Below are positions 12,271 through 24,204 of a stretch of DNA of 64,000 nt, piece after piece. A program made the translations under genes and the position numbers. Every line of letters starts with the position of its first letter. The stretch's first letter is position 1. The DNA lies in the NCBI GenBank assembly GCA_028456385.1, contig JALNQF010000046.1, positions 124,001 through 188,000 on the forward strand, written 5' to 3'. The notes under the pieces were generated by a model. That model saw only the letters and a list, made by a program, of their open reading frames with translations, did not search any database and had not been told where the DNA came from. The DNA is from Ophiosphaerella korrae. Its lineage: Eukaryota; Ascomycota; Dothideomycetes; Pleosporales; Phaeosphaeriaceae.

Positions 12271-13209
12271 TGTGGTGTATTTCGTGGGGAACACGGAAAG
12301 AAGAAGTGAATCGCCGTCTATTATGAAGAAGATGATAAAGGCAGGCCGTGAGTGACTAGTGAAGGATGAAGAAAAGGGTGCTTGTGCTTCTAACCGCGCG
12401 GCGAAGCTGTGATGGCTGAGTTGAGCACAGTGACAAGCTGAGCTCAACGATCAGGGCGGGCGGGGCGGTTAGGTGGGCTGTGGTGGTAGGGGGGTCTACC
12501 AACAACTCCAAAACGCGCGGTTATGTTGTCAAGGTAATTCGGTGCCAAAGAAAGCAGTCCAGGTAAGTCCAGGAACGTAGGCTATATAAGAACACACATT
12601 GAAAACGAGTGAGACTCTTATCCTATAGCCTAATACATAGATGAGGGGCACGCAACAAAGCAAAAGAAAAAGGCGGCCTCGTTGTTGCTGCTGCCGTGAC
12701 ATGGTGGGCTGTGGTGGGGTTTGGGGCCATACAAGAGAGACGCTAACACGCATTAGGCCGAGTTAAGAGCTTCAAGCCACACCTACGGGGTATGCCAGAC
12801 CGCTCCCCGCCTGAAAGTCGCCTGCAAAACTGGGCACAATATGCAAGACTACGATGCTGATCTTTTTATTGCTCTTTTGGTGCATGCAACCACGCCTTGT
12901 GGTGCTGCCTGCTTACGTACGACGACGTGCTGACGAAATGGGTATTCACAAAGAGAACCATCCAACGAGTCCGTGTTTCTCCACAGTCCAGGGTGCAACA
13001 CACATGCCTAGTCTAGTGTGTACGCCAGCACCACTCCAATGCAAAGAAATTCGAGGTATCATATTTCCAGTGAAAACGCCAGGCCCTGATGCGGATCGCC
13101 GTTGGCACCGACCCAATAGACACACAACCGCCCGTCAAAGAAACCAAATAAACGCCTTTGACTGAAATCGCCAAAAAAAATAAAAATAAAAACTCTATCG
13201 ACGCTGTCG
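12271..13209. other. Intergenic: SLT2 promoter and downstream side of the pepsin-like gene
   Basis: 939 bp. The first part upstream of the SLT2 start at 12270 should hold its promoter and 5' leader. The distal part lies beyond the stop codon of the next minus-strand gene's neighbour region and includes an A-rich stretch near 13170-13195. Short open frames here show no domain or codon structure. Confidence 0.4.
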
Positions 13210-15420
13210 TCATTGCTCGTATGAAAACCGCCGCCGGGACGTATCTGTAGACTCTTCCAGAGGTGAGATGGGCGAGAGAAGCGTGTCTTCAGCTACGCGG
13301 CCTTCTTGTCGTGGTCGATATGGCGGTAGCTGGAAAAACGTGTCCGTACTCTCCAAAAATGCGCCGTCTCGCGGTGTCCTAGGAGAGATGGGTGACACGT
13401 TAGTGTTGGTCCCGAGTCGTCCATTTACAAGCGTCACCTCAGATGGCGAAATTGGCGCAAGCCTTCGCAAAGGCTCCGTTGTTGTGGGTGACGATTCTGG
13501 CGTGCTGGGATCAACTCCATTATAAAGCCTTTCTCGCACAACCATGGATTCTTTTTCAGTAAGCTGGCGACCCCCTGCTTCTGGGCGTTCCGGTATACAC
13601 CCAGGCATTTCAAATATCTGCACCTCAGTATTGTCTGCCTCGTTGATGCCAGTGGGGTCCTTCTCTTTGGCGCCAGTGCCCAACTCATGGTGAACAGCCG
13701 ACTCCCCGGGGAGTTCCGCCTTGGGGAAGATACCCGCACCCATTTCATTGTCTTGTATAGGCGAGGTGGGTGGCTCCTCTGGCTTTTCTGGTGCATCTTT
13801 CTTTGTAGCTGCAGCCGCCGCAAATTCGGCCTCATATTTCGCCTTGATCTCCTCCATCTTACGCTTTGATCGGCGGCGCCAAAACCACCATCCAACAGCA
13901 GTCAAGATCAATGCAAATACGAACCCTCCACCAAGCGCGATGCCAATAATGACACTGTTGGGTAGAGGCTTCTTTGAGCGGGGAGGGGCCACCAATTCCG
14001 CGTACCGTGGAGAAACAATGGCAGTGATTTGGGGCATCCTGCCAAAAGTCCAGTCGATGGCGGACACGGAGAAATTTTCGCGTTCCCAATCAACGGTCAA
14101 GTATGCTTCTTGCAAAAATGCCCTCCCCAATATCCATTGATTCGAATCTGAGCCCTGTCTTATAGGAAAGTATCTGGTCTTCCGTTGAAGACCTCTGTAT
14201 GGCGGCGAGGCCTCCAGATCGAATGCGGCGTAGGGTAGAGTGATCTGTACTGTGGTCGCGGAGCTAAACTTTTGGCCAAGAGTAAAGGTGATACTAGGGT
14301 TTTGTGCTAGTAGGGTTTTGCGAAGTGCATCGTCAACAAGATACAAGTTCGTTTTGTTGTCGTACTTTAACCCAAAGGCATCCTCAAACGCTTTGCAGAC
14401 CTCCACTGGCAACCACATCTCCGCGATTGTCGAGTCGATGAACATATTGAGATCGTCTCGCTTTAGCAAGTTGATGTTTCGTTTGGATGTCGTGTTGGCG
14501 GCCAGGCCAACCACGCCTACGACCAGGTCGCGTTCATTGTTGGGTGCTTGAATGAATGTCAAGTCATTTGGGATGATTTTGGTAGCGTCATAACCTCCAA
14601 TCGTGAGGCTTCCAAGGACCATGTCATTACCTATGACTATTAGCACATGAAGCGCACGAAGCACACTAGCTAGAAAGGACAACGTACGGTATCGAGCACC
14701 AGCGGTGTAGCCAAACGATAGACTTGGTATGTTTCCTTGGCTGAACAGATTTGTCATGTAGCTTGGTACTGGTTCTTCAAAAGCGGAAAAGTTTGTGGAT
14801 TTGGAGTGCAGGCCCAGATGGCCCATCCAGAAGTTTTGTGAGACCATGGTGCCAACCGTGGCATTGCGAACCAACGGGCCCTCCTCTCCTGGCAGCCCAA
14901 GGCCTACAGAGTCAAAGCCGTACAGGCCGTTGCCATCGTATCCCAGCCATTTCTCTACCCATAAGCGGTAGTATCCTTTGCGGCGCCAGGTACGCGAGAG
15001 CGTTTCGTTGAACAGATAGCCACGGCTAGCCTCGCAGTCGGTGTTGAACTTGTTGAACTCGACGATCTTGCCTGTGCTGTCGGTCATGTTCTGCACACAG
15101 GCCTGGTGGTTGACGACCCAGATCTGCTGGCTGGCCGTGGAGACAATGACACGGCTGGACATGCGCGGGTCTCCCACGCCCAGACTAAACGTGTTCCATG
15201 CTCCATCAATGCCGGACCAGTCCTGGTCTGGCACAACCGCCAAGGGCGCGGGCACTGAGGCGACGCCGGGCAGCAGGCGGTAGCCGGGCGTGTTGGTGAT
15301 GTTCTTCTGGACGTAGTCGGCAGCCACGCCGGGGGCGAGCAGCGCACTGGCGGCGAGGGTCAGGGTCCATATGGCGGTGGTGGTGACGAGGGCGCGACGG
15401 CGGCCTGTGGAAGGGACCAT
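13210..15420 (-). CDS. Membrane-anchored pepsin-fold (A1-like) protein with altered catalytic site
   Basis: Exons 15420-14688 and 14630-13210. The intron 14687-14631 (57 bp, GTACGT..ATAG) is a multiple of three, so the unspliced frame is also open. The spliced protein has 717 residues. A signal peptide (residues 1-34, hydrophobic after three Arg) is followed by a pepsin-like lumenal domain with GYDGNGLYGFDSVGLGLPG and GSLTIGGYD (the strand pattern of A1 proteases). Position 93-97 reads VSTAS where active enzymes have a DTG/DSG catalytic Asp. The second site near residue 310 reads FIDSTIAEMWLP and keeps its Asp. Several N-glycosylation sequons are present. One transmembrane segment (about 472-497) and a cytoplasmic tail of about 220 residues, rich in Pro, Glu and Ser, follow. 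It is probably a non-peptidase homologue at the cell surface; function unknown. Confidence 0.85.
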   Translation of the reverse strand: MVPSTGRRRALVTTTAIWTLTLAASALLAPGVAADYVQKNITNTPGYRLLPGVASVPAPLAVVPDQDWSGIDGAWNTFSLGVGDPRMSSRVIVSTASQQIWVVNHQACVQNMTDSTGKIVEFNKFNTDCEASRGYLFNETLSRTWRRKGYYRLWVEKWLGYDGNGLYGFDSVGLGLPGEEGPLVRNATVGTMVSQNFWMGHLGLHSKSTNFSAFEEPVPSYMTNLFSQGNIPSLSFGYTAGARYRTLSFLASVLRALHVLIVIGNDMVLGSLTIGGYDATKIIPNDLTFIQAPNNERDLVVGVVGLAANTTSKRNINLLKRDDLNMFIDSTIAEMWLPVEVCKAFEDAFGLKYDNKTNLYLVDDALRKTLLAQNPSITFTLGQKFSSATTVQITLPYAAFDLEASPPYRGLQRKTRYFPIRQGSDSNQWILGRAFLQEAYLTVDWERENFSVSAIDWTFGRMPQITAIVSPRYAELVAPPRSKKPLPNSVIIGIALGGGFVFALILTAVGWWFWRRRSKRKMEEIKAKYEAEFAAAAATKKDAPEKPEEPPTSPIQDNEMGAGIFPKAELPGESAVHHELGTGAKEKDPTGINEADNTEVQIFEMPGCIPERPEAGGRQLTEKESMVVRERLYNGVDPSTPESSPTTTEPLRRLAPISPSEVTLVNGRLGTNTNVSPISPRTPRDGAFLESTDTFFQLPPYRPRQEGRVAEDTLLSPISPLEESTDTSRRRFSYEQ

Positions 15421-17007
15421 GGTGGTCGTCGGTGACTAAGCAGATGCCTCTCAACCACGGCTGCAGCGAGAAGCATCACCAAGGCACATTGTCTGTCCCC
15501 GCCGGCGGCGCGAGTATGGAGGATGAGGGAGAGTGGGCGGCAGAGTGGACAGCAGAGTGGACAGCAGAGTGTACAGCAGAGTGGGCAGCAGAGCGAACGG
15601 TGTGGAGAAGAGCCGTGTGTATCTGCGCTAGGTACCGTGCAGCACTGACAGATTGGCCACGGACCTGGATCGGCGGGCCCAGTCGCATGCTATAGTATTG
15701 CCCTCTCCGCTGCATCCAGGCAGCCCAGCGATGCTTCCATGCTGCCATGCTGCCATGCCAAGCCCCTTTGTCACCCGGCGACGGCGAATGCCCTCGTTGC
15801 AGCAGACATGGCCGCGACTCAAACCACTGACCCACCTTCCGCGCACGCAGACACGCAGAAACTAATCTGCACCCAGCACACTTCCCTTGCGCCACGCTGG
15901 CCTTCTGAGCCGGCCTTACGGCGGCGCGGCCTTCATTGCGAGCGTCGAGGTAATACAGACAAACTCTATCCAGCTGGTCGCCTGCACCGTGTCTGGCCAC
16001 TCACCATGCGCTGCTTTTCAGCCGGCTCTTTTTCCGCAGCCATGACTGTTAATCAAGCCAGACGACTGCCGCGAGCCCTCGCCAGCCCCTCGTTTCACCC
16101 AGACAGCCGCAACCACGCGTTCACCTAATTTGTGGAGCCATCGCCTAGACCACCCCCAGACCGCGACGCCCACATGTCCGGGCGGACTTCTGACTGCCAC
16201 TCCTGCCCTGCGCTGCACACGCAATTTTCTGCCACACCAACTGGACTGCTTGCCTCATCCGGCTAGCTCGCTACGCATTTCCTCATCTGGCCGGTGGATC
16301 AGCGCAACGGGCCCCAGCATCCCTCCCGATCTGCGTGCTTGCCAGGGCAGCGGCCAGTCCAGCTCCAAGCGATAAGCCGGCACGCGATTGTTCCATAGTG
16401 TTGGCTCCCATCCCCCTGCCCACCTGCATTGCACCACTGTGGCTGCTCAAGTCTCCTCCGGGGTGCCTCAAGATGAAATACCTCGACAATTCCATGCACC
16501 CTCCCTTCACATGTGCATGAGAACGCAATCAAACGCTTGCAAAAGCGACGGCATAGGAGAGATTGGAGGGTTTGCCAAGCCAGGAATCGCCTTGACCTGT
16601 CGCACAAATACAAGCATTCCACCATGCTAGGGAAGGCGAAGGCCGGCCTTCGTGGCTTGTGTTCCCCAGGCTAGCCACTAGGTAGTTTTGGTAGTCTCTT
16701 AGACATGGGTAGTCACAATACCCCCTTCCATGATTGGCTGCAGAGCCGCAATACCTTAGGTAACACACTTTACATCGGACTTCGCGACATGGACCAGAGT
16801 CCAGCTCTCTGCCCTGGTCATACCATGTCGAAGCCTCCTTCGGGTGCATTGAGAGGCCGTCCCGTCACTCGGAGAGCAAAAGCGTTGGCCCGCTTTCTTA
16901 ATTGCCCCTTGCCGCCGCCCGCCCCCCTCTGCGCTGGGACGATTCTGCCGTTACTACGCTCGCTATCTTGCGTAGAGTGCCTGCGCCTGCTGCACTTTGC
17001 GGAAGGC
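15421..17007. other. Divergent intergenic region
   Basis: 1587 bp between the divergent pepsin-like and surface-protein genes, so it should hold both promoters. It contains a 12-bp tandem repeat (15530-15596), a GCTGCCAT repeat near 15737-15760 and pyrimidine-rich tracts. The open frames inside are rich in Arg, Pro and Cys, as expected from unselected GC-rich DNA. Confidence 0.45.
15530..15596 (+). repeat. 12-bp tandem repeat, about five copies
   Basis: Imperfect 12-bp unit AGAGTGGACAGC repeated about 5.5 times, with single-base variants. It lies about 110 bp upstream of the pepsin-like gene start, in its promoter or 5' leader. Confidence 0.8.
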
Positions 17008-19924
17008 ATGTTACCTCGTCCATGTATCGTACTTTGGTTCGCCTCATGTACCGTGGCAGAGTTCCATCGTCGCGGTAGCGCGAACGATACCGGTAAGATC
17101 GACCCATCATCAAGCTTCGCGGCTTCGTATTTACACGTGCTAACCAAGCCATCAAGCCCCATATTCCAACGTCACAGCTTCAATAGCTGTGGCTTCAGTC
17201 GCTACCTCAAGTACCCATTCAGTGACCGCGACAACACCAGGGCCTCCATATCCTATCCAAGTTGATGGTACCATTCGCTCCAGTGAAAATGAATTTATGC
17301 AGCCAACCGCAGCAAGACCGGCGGGATCGTCAGGCCCCGTCATGTTTCCCAACACCACAAATTCAGCAATAGAGTCTCCATACCCAACACCAGGCCCCAG
17401 ACTAAACTCGAGTGCTACGGCTAATTCAACATTATCTGATTCGGGCCCTTGGGTCAACATCACATTCTCGGCAAAGACTCGCGTCTCAAATGCGACTTGC
17501 ACCATTAATATCCCAAATGCTAGCATTGACTACTGGTATCCGCCCACGTATTCACACCCTCTCGGGACAATGACTACAAAGTTCGCAAACTACTCCAAGA
17601 CAGACTCGTACACTCTAGTAACCCATACGGCAACTTTTGATGTTGCCAGTGCCCTCGAGTCAAATTATGCCTGTACTTCGAGTGAATCGTACGTTTCTGA
17701 GTGGGACTACACCATGACTCAATGCTACGATTACACGGAAAAGCCAACGGCTGCCATAACTTCAGTCGTTTATAGAACAGCTGCTGCACCTTTCCCGCCC
17801 GAGGGCAGCATTTCGGTCACAGATGCCCTTTTGTATGACCTGTACTCTGAGCAACCTGTGGCGACCCATCCAATCTCGATTGCGCCCAATCGCACCTTTA
17901 GTCAAGTCTCTGCCACTCCTTTTGTTCATTTTACCGCTTATGAAGTTGCATCTGGGAACAAGACGGAGACTATTCAGCTATCTTCAGCCTCCGTGTACCC
18001 GTATTACGTCAAGAACATTGAGCACGATGCTGCAGCGACAGGCCCCCTGCCAGATGACTTTCTTCAGCAAATACCTCAGGCGGATTGCGACGCGGGAGAA
18101 CTGCAGGCAACTGTTACAGTCTTAATTGTCGTCGACTTATATTACCAGAATTGGCCTGATTTGGACCCATTTCTCATTCACTTTGAGTCTACAGCACTTG
18201 GGTTTGAAGATCCTCCCATCGTCATCAATAACGAAAACAGTGACAGCCTTATACCAGTGCCAATCACCATGGATGATTGGGAATTTAATGGTGCTTCAAC
18301 CCCGGCGAGCGTAAGGGCAAATATGCAGCCTACACCTGCTCCTACAACTCAAGTGGGTGGTAGCAATAATAACAACAATCCACAAGCTAGCAGCAACGGC
18401 GCTCCAGTACTAGACGTACCGCAACCGACGCCGGTCACTGTTGGCAACGTCGGAACCCTGCCTATAGTCATTGGGCCATCATCTGTTGTTGTTGTAGGTT
18501 CGCAAATTATCCAGCCCGGGGCGCCGGCTATCATAGTCGGTAGTGTAACTCCCGTGTCACTCGTTCCTGCGGCTACTGCGGTTGTTGTAGGAGACGCCAC
18601 AACGATTCAGCTGCCCCCGGTACTGATCGATCCTGCACCAGATCCTGCACGACCTCCACCAGTGCTGACCATCGGATCATCGACTCTTACGCCTAACGCA
18701 GCGACCCAGTTCTTTATAGCACCAGGTCAAACCCTTTCGCCAGGTGGAGCGGCGACAGTCGATGGCACAGTCGTTAGCCTTGCTCCATCCGCAGCTTTCG
18801 TAGTTGTTGGTGGTTCTACTCAGTTCTTGCCAACAGCTGGCCCAGGATCTGAGCCAGCCGCCACAAGCCCACCTTTGATCGTTGTCGGTGGCACAACAGT
18901 CACCGCATTGCCCGTCCCAGTTATCAACAGTAATAACAATAATAATAATAGTAATAATAATAATAATAATAATCAAAATAACAACCAGAATAACGTCCAA
19001 AATGTTGCAGCACCCACTCCAACATTCGTTGTCGATGGTCAAACACTGGCTCCTGGTGGCCAGGCGATCACCGTCTCTGGTACCACCCTATCCCTTGTGC
19101 CCGGAGGGGCTTCAGTCGTCGTCAATGGCGTTACTTCGGCAGTTGTCAACCCACCAGTAGTGCCCGCCCAACCGACTATCGTTGTTGGCGATGGCGTATT
19201 CACCCCAGTATCTGGCTCAGGAAGTACCTTTGTGATTGGCGACCAGACCCTCACACCTGGCGGCCAACCCATCACAGTATCCGGCACAACCATCTCACTA
19301 GCCTCCTCCGCATCCTTCGTCGTCATCAACGGCGCCACCTCCACCCTCACAAACCCCGCCGCCGCCCAACCCACACCTCCATCCCTCACCATCGGCACCA
19401 ACACCTTCCGCCCCCTCCCCGGCCCCGGAACATCCTACCTAATCGGCTCCTCAACCCTCACCCCTGACGGCACCATCACCGTCTCCGGAACCACCCTCGC
19501 CCTCCCCGCCTCCCCAACCGCCCTCATCATCAACGGCCAAACCTCCCTCTTCTCGCCCACCACCAACGCCCCGCTCCTCACCATCGGCTCTAACGCCTAC
19601 ACCGCCACCTCTGGTACGGCTTTCGTTATTGACGGCCAGACTCTTACCCCCGGCGCGGTTATCACGGCTAATGGGACGACTATCTCCCTCGCGCCTGGTG
19701 CTACGCAGCTAGTGTATGGCGTTGACGGTCGCTCTTCGACTGCGGCGCTGTTTCCGGCGACGACGACGCAAGCTCGGAGTTTGACCAGCGCGATGCCGAG
19801 TCCTCGTGGTTCGAGCGGACAAGCGGCGACGACGAGTTCGCGGGTTGGCGCGGCGGGGAGGGCGAGTATAGATGGGAGAGTAGTTGAGTTGGTCGTGGGC
19901 GTTTTAGCTGCGTTGGCTGTGTGA
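17008..19924 (+). CDS. Secreted repetitive surface glycoprotein, possibly GPI-anchored (943 aa)
   Basis: Exon 1 is 17008-17092 and exon 2 is 17178-19924. The intron 17093-17177 has GTAAGA, a GTGCTAAC branch site and a GTCACAG acceptor. Without exon 1 the long frame has no ATG; with it the protein starts MLPRPCIVLWFASCTVA, a plausible signal peptide. Residues about 30-380 form an N-glycosylated ectodomain with scattered Cys. From about 450 to 875 come degenerate repeats built on (T/L)TPGGxxITVSGTTISLA followed by FVVINGxTS, interrupted by an Asn-rich tract (residues about 610-640, nucleotides 18925-19000). The last 15 residues are hydrophobic (VVELVVGVLAALAV) after a small-residue, Ser/Gly-rich region, which fits GPI attachment. 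A wall or adhesion role is inferred from architecture. The exon 1 model is less certain than exon 2. Confidence 0.8.
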
Positions 19925-21160
19925 TGATTTGTATTTAACACGACGTGGCATGGCATGGCATGGCATGGATTTAATGATAAGATATGATACCTCCGCAGGG
20001 AATTGGAATTGGAATTGGATTGCATATAGAAGGGAAAATTTGGTAGCATGTAAATAGGAATGGATATAAGCCTTCCTTTTCTCGCATGGGACGTGTTTGT
20101 GGTGTTGTGTGGGCTCGTTGGTGCTGTGGTTCTGCGAGTGATATTTGTACTGGGTCCATTGTTGGTGTTGTTTTGGAGATTCGGTTTACGGCTTTTACTA
20201 CCCCAGGGGGAAAGATCGTGTTTGTTGCACTTCAGGGGCATGGGGATCTGTGACTCAGTCTGTGGGGGGGGGGGGGGGGATTGCTTTGGGAAGAATAGAG
20301 GGTATGTTTGGGAGGTTGTGGGCTCGTTGACAGGCCGAAGGCTCTATGGCGGTAAGTGGTAGAGGTATGGGAGGGGTTGGGGAAGATAGGCATTGAGGGT
20401 GGGTTGGTGGGTTGGGTGCAAGTATCCGTGAAAAATGCAGCGTAGGGATAGACAAAAAAACGCGAGCATAGTCAGACCTCCAGTATTTCCTTGATGGGGT
20501 GGCGGTTACTACTCCAAATGTAAATTTCATATGGTGCTGCGGTGGTGCTCCGGATGGAAAGATGTTTCTTGCTAGCTGTTCCTCTTCACAGCTGGTCTGG
20601 GGTTGCAGGCCTTTGAAATGATTAGCTACATGGGAAGAAAAAAAGGCAAGCCTAATCATGGATCCGGCCTGCACACGCGCTTACAAATCGTGGTGACTCA
20701 AATATACGAGGTGCCTATTTAATTGAAGCCTTTGGATGAATTTTGTTGTTGGTGGGGCCTCTCTCTCCCTTTGTTTTTGGAACGATTCGGCATTATGTCG
20801 TGTGTCAGTGATATCATACCTTCTTTTGACATCAAGTAGCACATGGCTACCCAAAGGTAACAACGCAGTCACAGTCATGGTTAAGGTACAAGGCTAAACG
20901 CATGGTGTATAAATTCTACAACAAAAAGGACTAATTCATGCTACAGTTCTGTAAGGAAAGTGTTGAAAACGCGATCCCGCATGTGCACAAATGCACTACC
21001 TACTCACAAATCAATTCCTCCAGCCACCAAATTCTTGACCATGCCTCCGTTCATTTCGTCGTCACCGAAAGATGAAAATCGCCCACGGGAAAACGCGTAT
21101 GAAAAAAAAAAAAAAAAAAAAAAAAACGTATAGAAAGGGTCTACAATTCAGGGTGGTGGG
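19925..21160. other. Intergenic with simple repeats
   Basis: 1236 bp between convergent genes. It holds TGGCA x4.6 (19946-19968), AATTGG x3 (20001-20019), a run of 16 G (20264-20279) and a run of 25 A (21102-21126). No gene recognised. Homopolymer lengths may be sequencing-sensitive. Confidence 0.6.
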
Positions 21161-23059
21161 TTAAGGCTCATGTCTCTTGCTTGGATGAACAGGCGCCCCT
21201 GATAGAAGCGAATGCTTCTTACGATAATGTTTAAGCCTGGCGTCTTGGCGCATGAACGTCTTGGAGCAAAACTGGCAAGGGTATTTTTTCTCTTGGGAAT
21301 GCTTCAAACGCATGTGTCGCTGACGATTCCCCCGCCGGTATTTGCCTGTAAACGAGGCGTGACAATCTGTATGGGTGCATAGCATTTCTTCTGGAAGACC
21401 TGCGGATGAAACGCTGAGGTTGGACGGACATGGAGATGGGGATCTGGACCTGGGTTCGGGGATTGTGGGGATACTGAAGGAGTGCTGAGCAACGAACGAT
21501 TCTGAGGAAGGCATGTTATCGACACTTTCACGGCGATGTCGTCGGGTTGGGGAAACTATGAAATGCGATGGCGTCATGTCGTCGTGGCATGTTTCAGGGG
21601 TGGCTGTTGTGTATCCCATGTCGAATATTTCGCTGACGGTTTGCACTGAGGTGGTTCCTGTTTGCATCGTGCCCCTTACTGGATCGAAGTACCCTCTTGA
21701 CCAACTTTGCCGCAGTGTGGGTAGATACCCTGTTAGAGGGGACCAAGGATCGTCAGATCTCGAAGAATCCATATTGCCCGCCATGCTGTATGAAGTCCAT
21801 GGCTCTGCGTATAGCCGATCGGATGAAGCACTCGATAATTGGTCTCCCCAAGAACCCACAGATTGGTAATGCATAGTGTTACCGAAGAACGAATTCATCT
21901 CAACCTGAGCCTGGGATCCCCCCATTATGTGTATCTGTCCCTCTGCTTGCTCCGTGATTGCTATTAAATTATCTGGTTGGACCTTGTCTGCATCGTAACC
22001 GCTATCGCCGCGTGCGGGGTACAGGTCTGCAAGCATCGAGTCCTACTATCACATCAATCAGAATTGAAAGACCTCAGAATCTCCGTAGACTCACGCGTTC
22101 TGGACTAGCAGTCTGTCTGCCATTTTCGGAGTCCGAATCAAAGATTAAAGCATAGGGTGGTACGCAAGCGCGCTCCCTATTTTCATTTCCATGCTGGTGT
22201 GTAGTGGCTTCTGGAATCGAGTTTGGGGGTGGACGAAGTTCAGTCGTTGTAGGTAGGCCTGGTTGATCGATTGTATCCATGTTGGCTTCGTATATACGTG
22301 AGCGACGAGTAAGACAATAAATTGCGTAAAAACTTACGGTCAATTTGTGTTTGTGCAATCAACGGTGCCTCGAGCTTTCGATACAACGATTCCCATTGAA
22401 ACTTGGCACCCCCGCGCCGTCTTTGGCTCCGGACGTTATTGCATAGCTCGCCGTGATACCCATGATGAGCTTCGAATTCAGCTTTATCGGTTATGTCCTC
22501 GTTGCATGTACGACAAAGCTTCAGGAAAGCTAGTTGAGGTGGATATCCCGCACTTGAACGTGTCAAGTGACGGCGCAGCTCGGACATAGTTTTCGTTTTG
22601 ACATTGTTGCAAGTTCTCGGTCGATTATGCAGACTTTCTGCAACGAAGATAGGGCAGTCAAATCGCCGTTCTTTGATATCTTGAGAGTCCATTATGGCGT
22701 ATGCCTCCTGGGAAAGCAATCCTGGGTATAGGATTTCTAAAGTCCAAAGTTCAGAGTTGTTGTATAGCCATCGCAGTGTAGATATTGCGTTCTACATTGG
22801 TATTAGCGGGGGCTTCTTTTTGCTTTGGCTGGACCTGACTTGGATCCCCTCAACCTACGCTATCAGGGAAAAAACCAGAATTCGGTGCTAGAGACTGGGT
22901 ATCTGATGTTAACGTCTCATCTGCACTTAGTCCACCCTCTAAGGGTCCTTCAAAGAGTGTCGATTGATCGTCGAAGTCAAGCGGAGGACCTTCGCCCTGG
23001 CTCGGCAATGGCACAAGACTATAGAAAGAAGATGGAGGACCCTGTTGATTGTGCGCCAT
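21161..23059 (-). CDS. C2H2 zinc-finger protein, probable transcription regulator (575 aa)
   Basis: Four exons on the minus strand: 23059-22859, 22791-22338, 22285-22095 and 22042-21161. Introns are 67, 52 and 52 bp with standard GT..AG ends. All junctions keep frame, giving 1728 nt. Exon 2 carries an atypical Cys/His module (FDCPIF, later LCRTCNEDITDKAEFEAHH, residues about 117-187), like the zinc-binding segments found in fungal proteins with ACPYFK-type fingers. The C terminus has two fingers (residues about 500-560): a longer one starting CTHTDCHASF and a classical one, CQFCSKTFMRQDARLKHYRKKH (C-x2-C-x12-H-x4-H). The middle is Ser/Pro-rich. DNA binding and transcription control are inferred. 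An in-frame ATG at 23080 (MAYSV) could be the start instead. Confidence 0.8.
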
Positions 23060-24204
23060 AGTTACCGAATATGCCATCCGCTTGACGAAGGACCAAATGA
23101 AACCCGGCGGAATCATTCCTGAGGGGGCCCAACTCACCTCTTGTAGGAAAGCCCAACTCTTTTCCCATTGGTCCTCTGGCCTTTAGCGTGAGACTGGCTT
23201 GCATGAATGCATACTTGGGAAGTTGTGCACTTGCAGACTTGTGTAGTTGCGTAGATGCCTGAATGCCTGATTGCTGAGAGCCTGATCCTAATCTCTTAGA
23301 GTGCTAGGATCTTGGACGTGGCCTGTGCCGGTTCGCGAAAGCAGGCATGAATTGAGAACAGTCGCAATATAACAACTATCCATTCTACCTGGTTTGAGTA
23401 GGATTAAGTACAGTACCACACCATTTCAATAAAAAATTGAGCCCTTTTAGCTATTCAGAAGCGCGAGATAGTGGGTAGTGTTCGTGTCAGTACATGGAAT
23501 GTGATGGGGAGGGAAAAGGGGAAGTGGGCAGCCCAAGTTGCTTTTCATTTCACTGCCTGCATGTTTTCAGCTGACCAAGAAGGCCGAGCGCCTTGTCTAG
23601 ACCGTAGAAGCTGCCGTTGTGGGCGATTGAGCCTGACCTGGTTAACAACCATATCAATCGGTAGGGAACAAAAGCAAGAAAAAAGTAAGTAACGAACATG
23701 AGTGGTTCATAGCACCCACACAACAAGGCTGAAAGGCCAACTGTCGAGTTGCATACATGCGCCATTAGGAAGTGATCATCGCGCCTACCCCAGTCTGCTG
23801 AGCTGTCGACTTACAGCCTTGCTCGTATCCGTGTAACTAACCCATAGTGACCAAAGCCACAGTTGACGAAGCATGACACCTGGGCGGATTTGCAAGGCAG
23901 AATAACTCGCCCAACAAAATGACAAAATAAGGTACATGCTCAGCAAAACGATGTAACAAAACAGAGGCCCAAAAAATTCATGCAACCACAGAAACACAAA
24001 GAAAAATGATGAACCACACCAACGCTTAGTAAAACGATCCAACAGCATACATGTTCAGAAAGAAGAGATACAATGAACCATTTCAGGGTATCAAAAAAAC
24101 TCCCTAACTCTACTCACACAACAAAACGCCCACAAATGCCATATGCCATCTCATCATTATCCAGCCAATATCTTAGAAAATATTCTACACCCTAACTCAC
24201 CCCC
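23060..24204. other. Intergenic, no gene recognised
   Basis: 1145 bp between the start of the C2H2 gene and the stop of the actin-related gene. The promoter of the C2H2 gene should lie in 23060-23500. Two hydrophobic minus-strand frames (23550-23765, 23785-24048) lack support. Confidence 0.4.

Noticed and set aside
17152..17526. 124-codon minus-strand frame ending opposite the surface-protein gene
   Set aside because: Overlaps the coding exon antisense, lacks ATG support and motifs; the plus strand has the spliced gene with signal peptide.
18677..19042. Minus-strand frame with a long Ile/Val hydrophobic stretch
   Set aside because: Shadow of the Asn (AAT/AAC) tract in the plus-strand surface protein.
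20264..20279. Run of 16 G (and 25 A at 21102-21126) as a functional signal
   Set aside because: Simple homopolymers in a convergent intergenic region, length likely unreliable; no structural context.
23550..24048. Two hydrophobic minus-strand frames that could be small membrane proteins
   Set aside because: No splice structure, no family motif, composition of AT-rich intergenic DNA; both lie in the gap beyond the stop codon of the actin-related gene.
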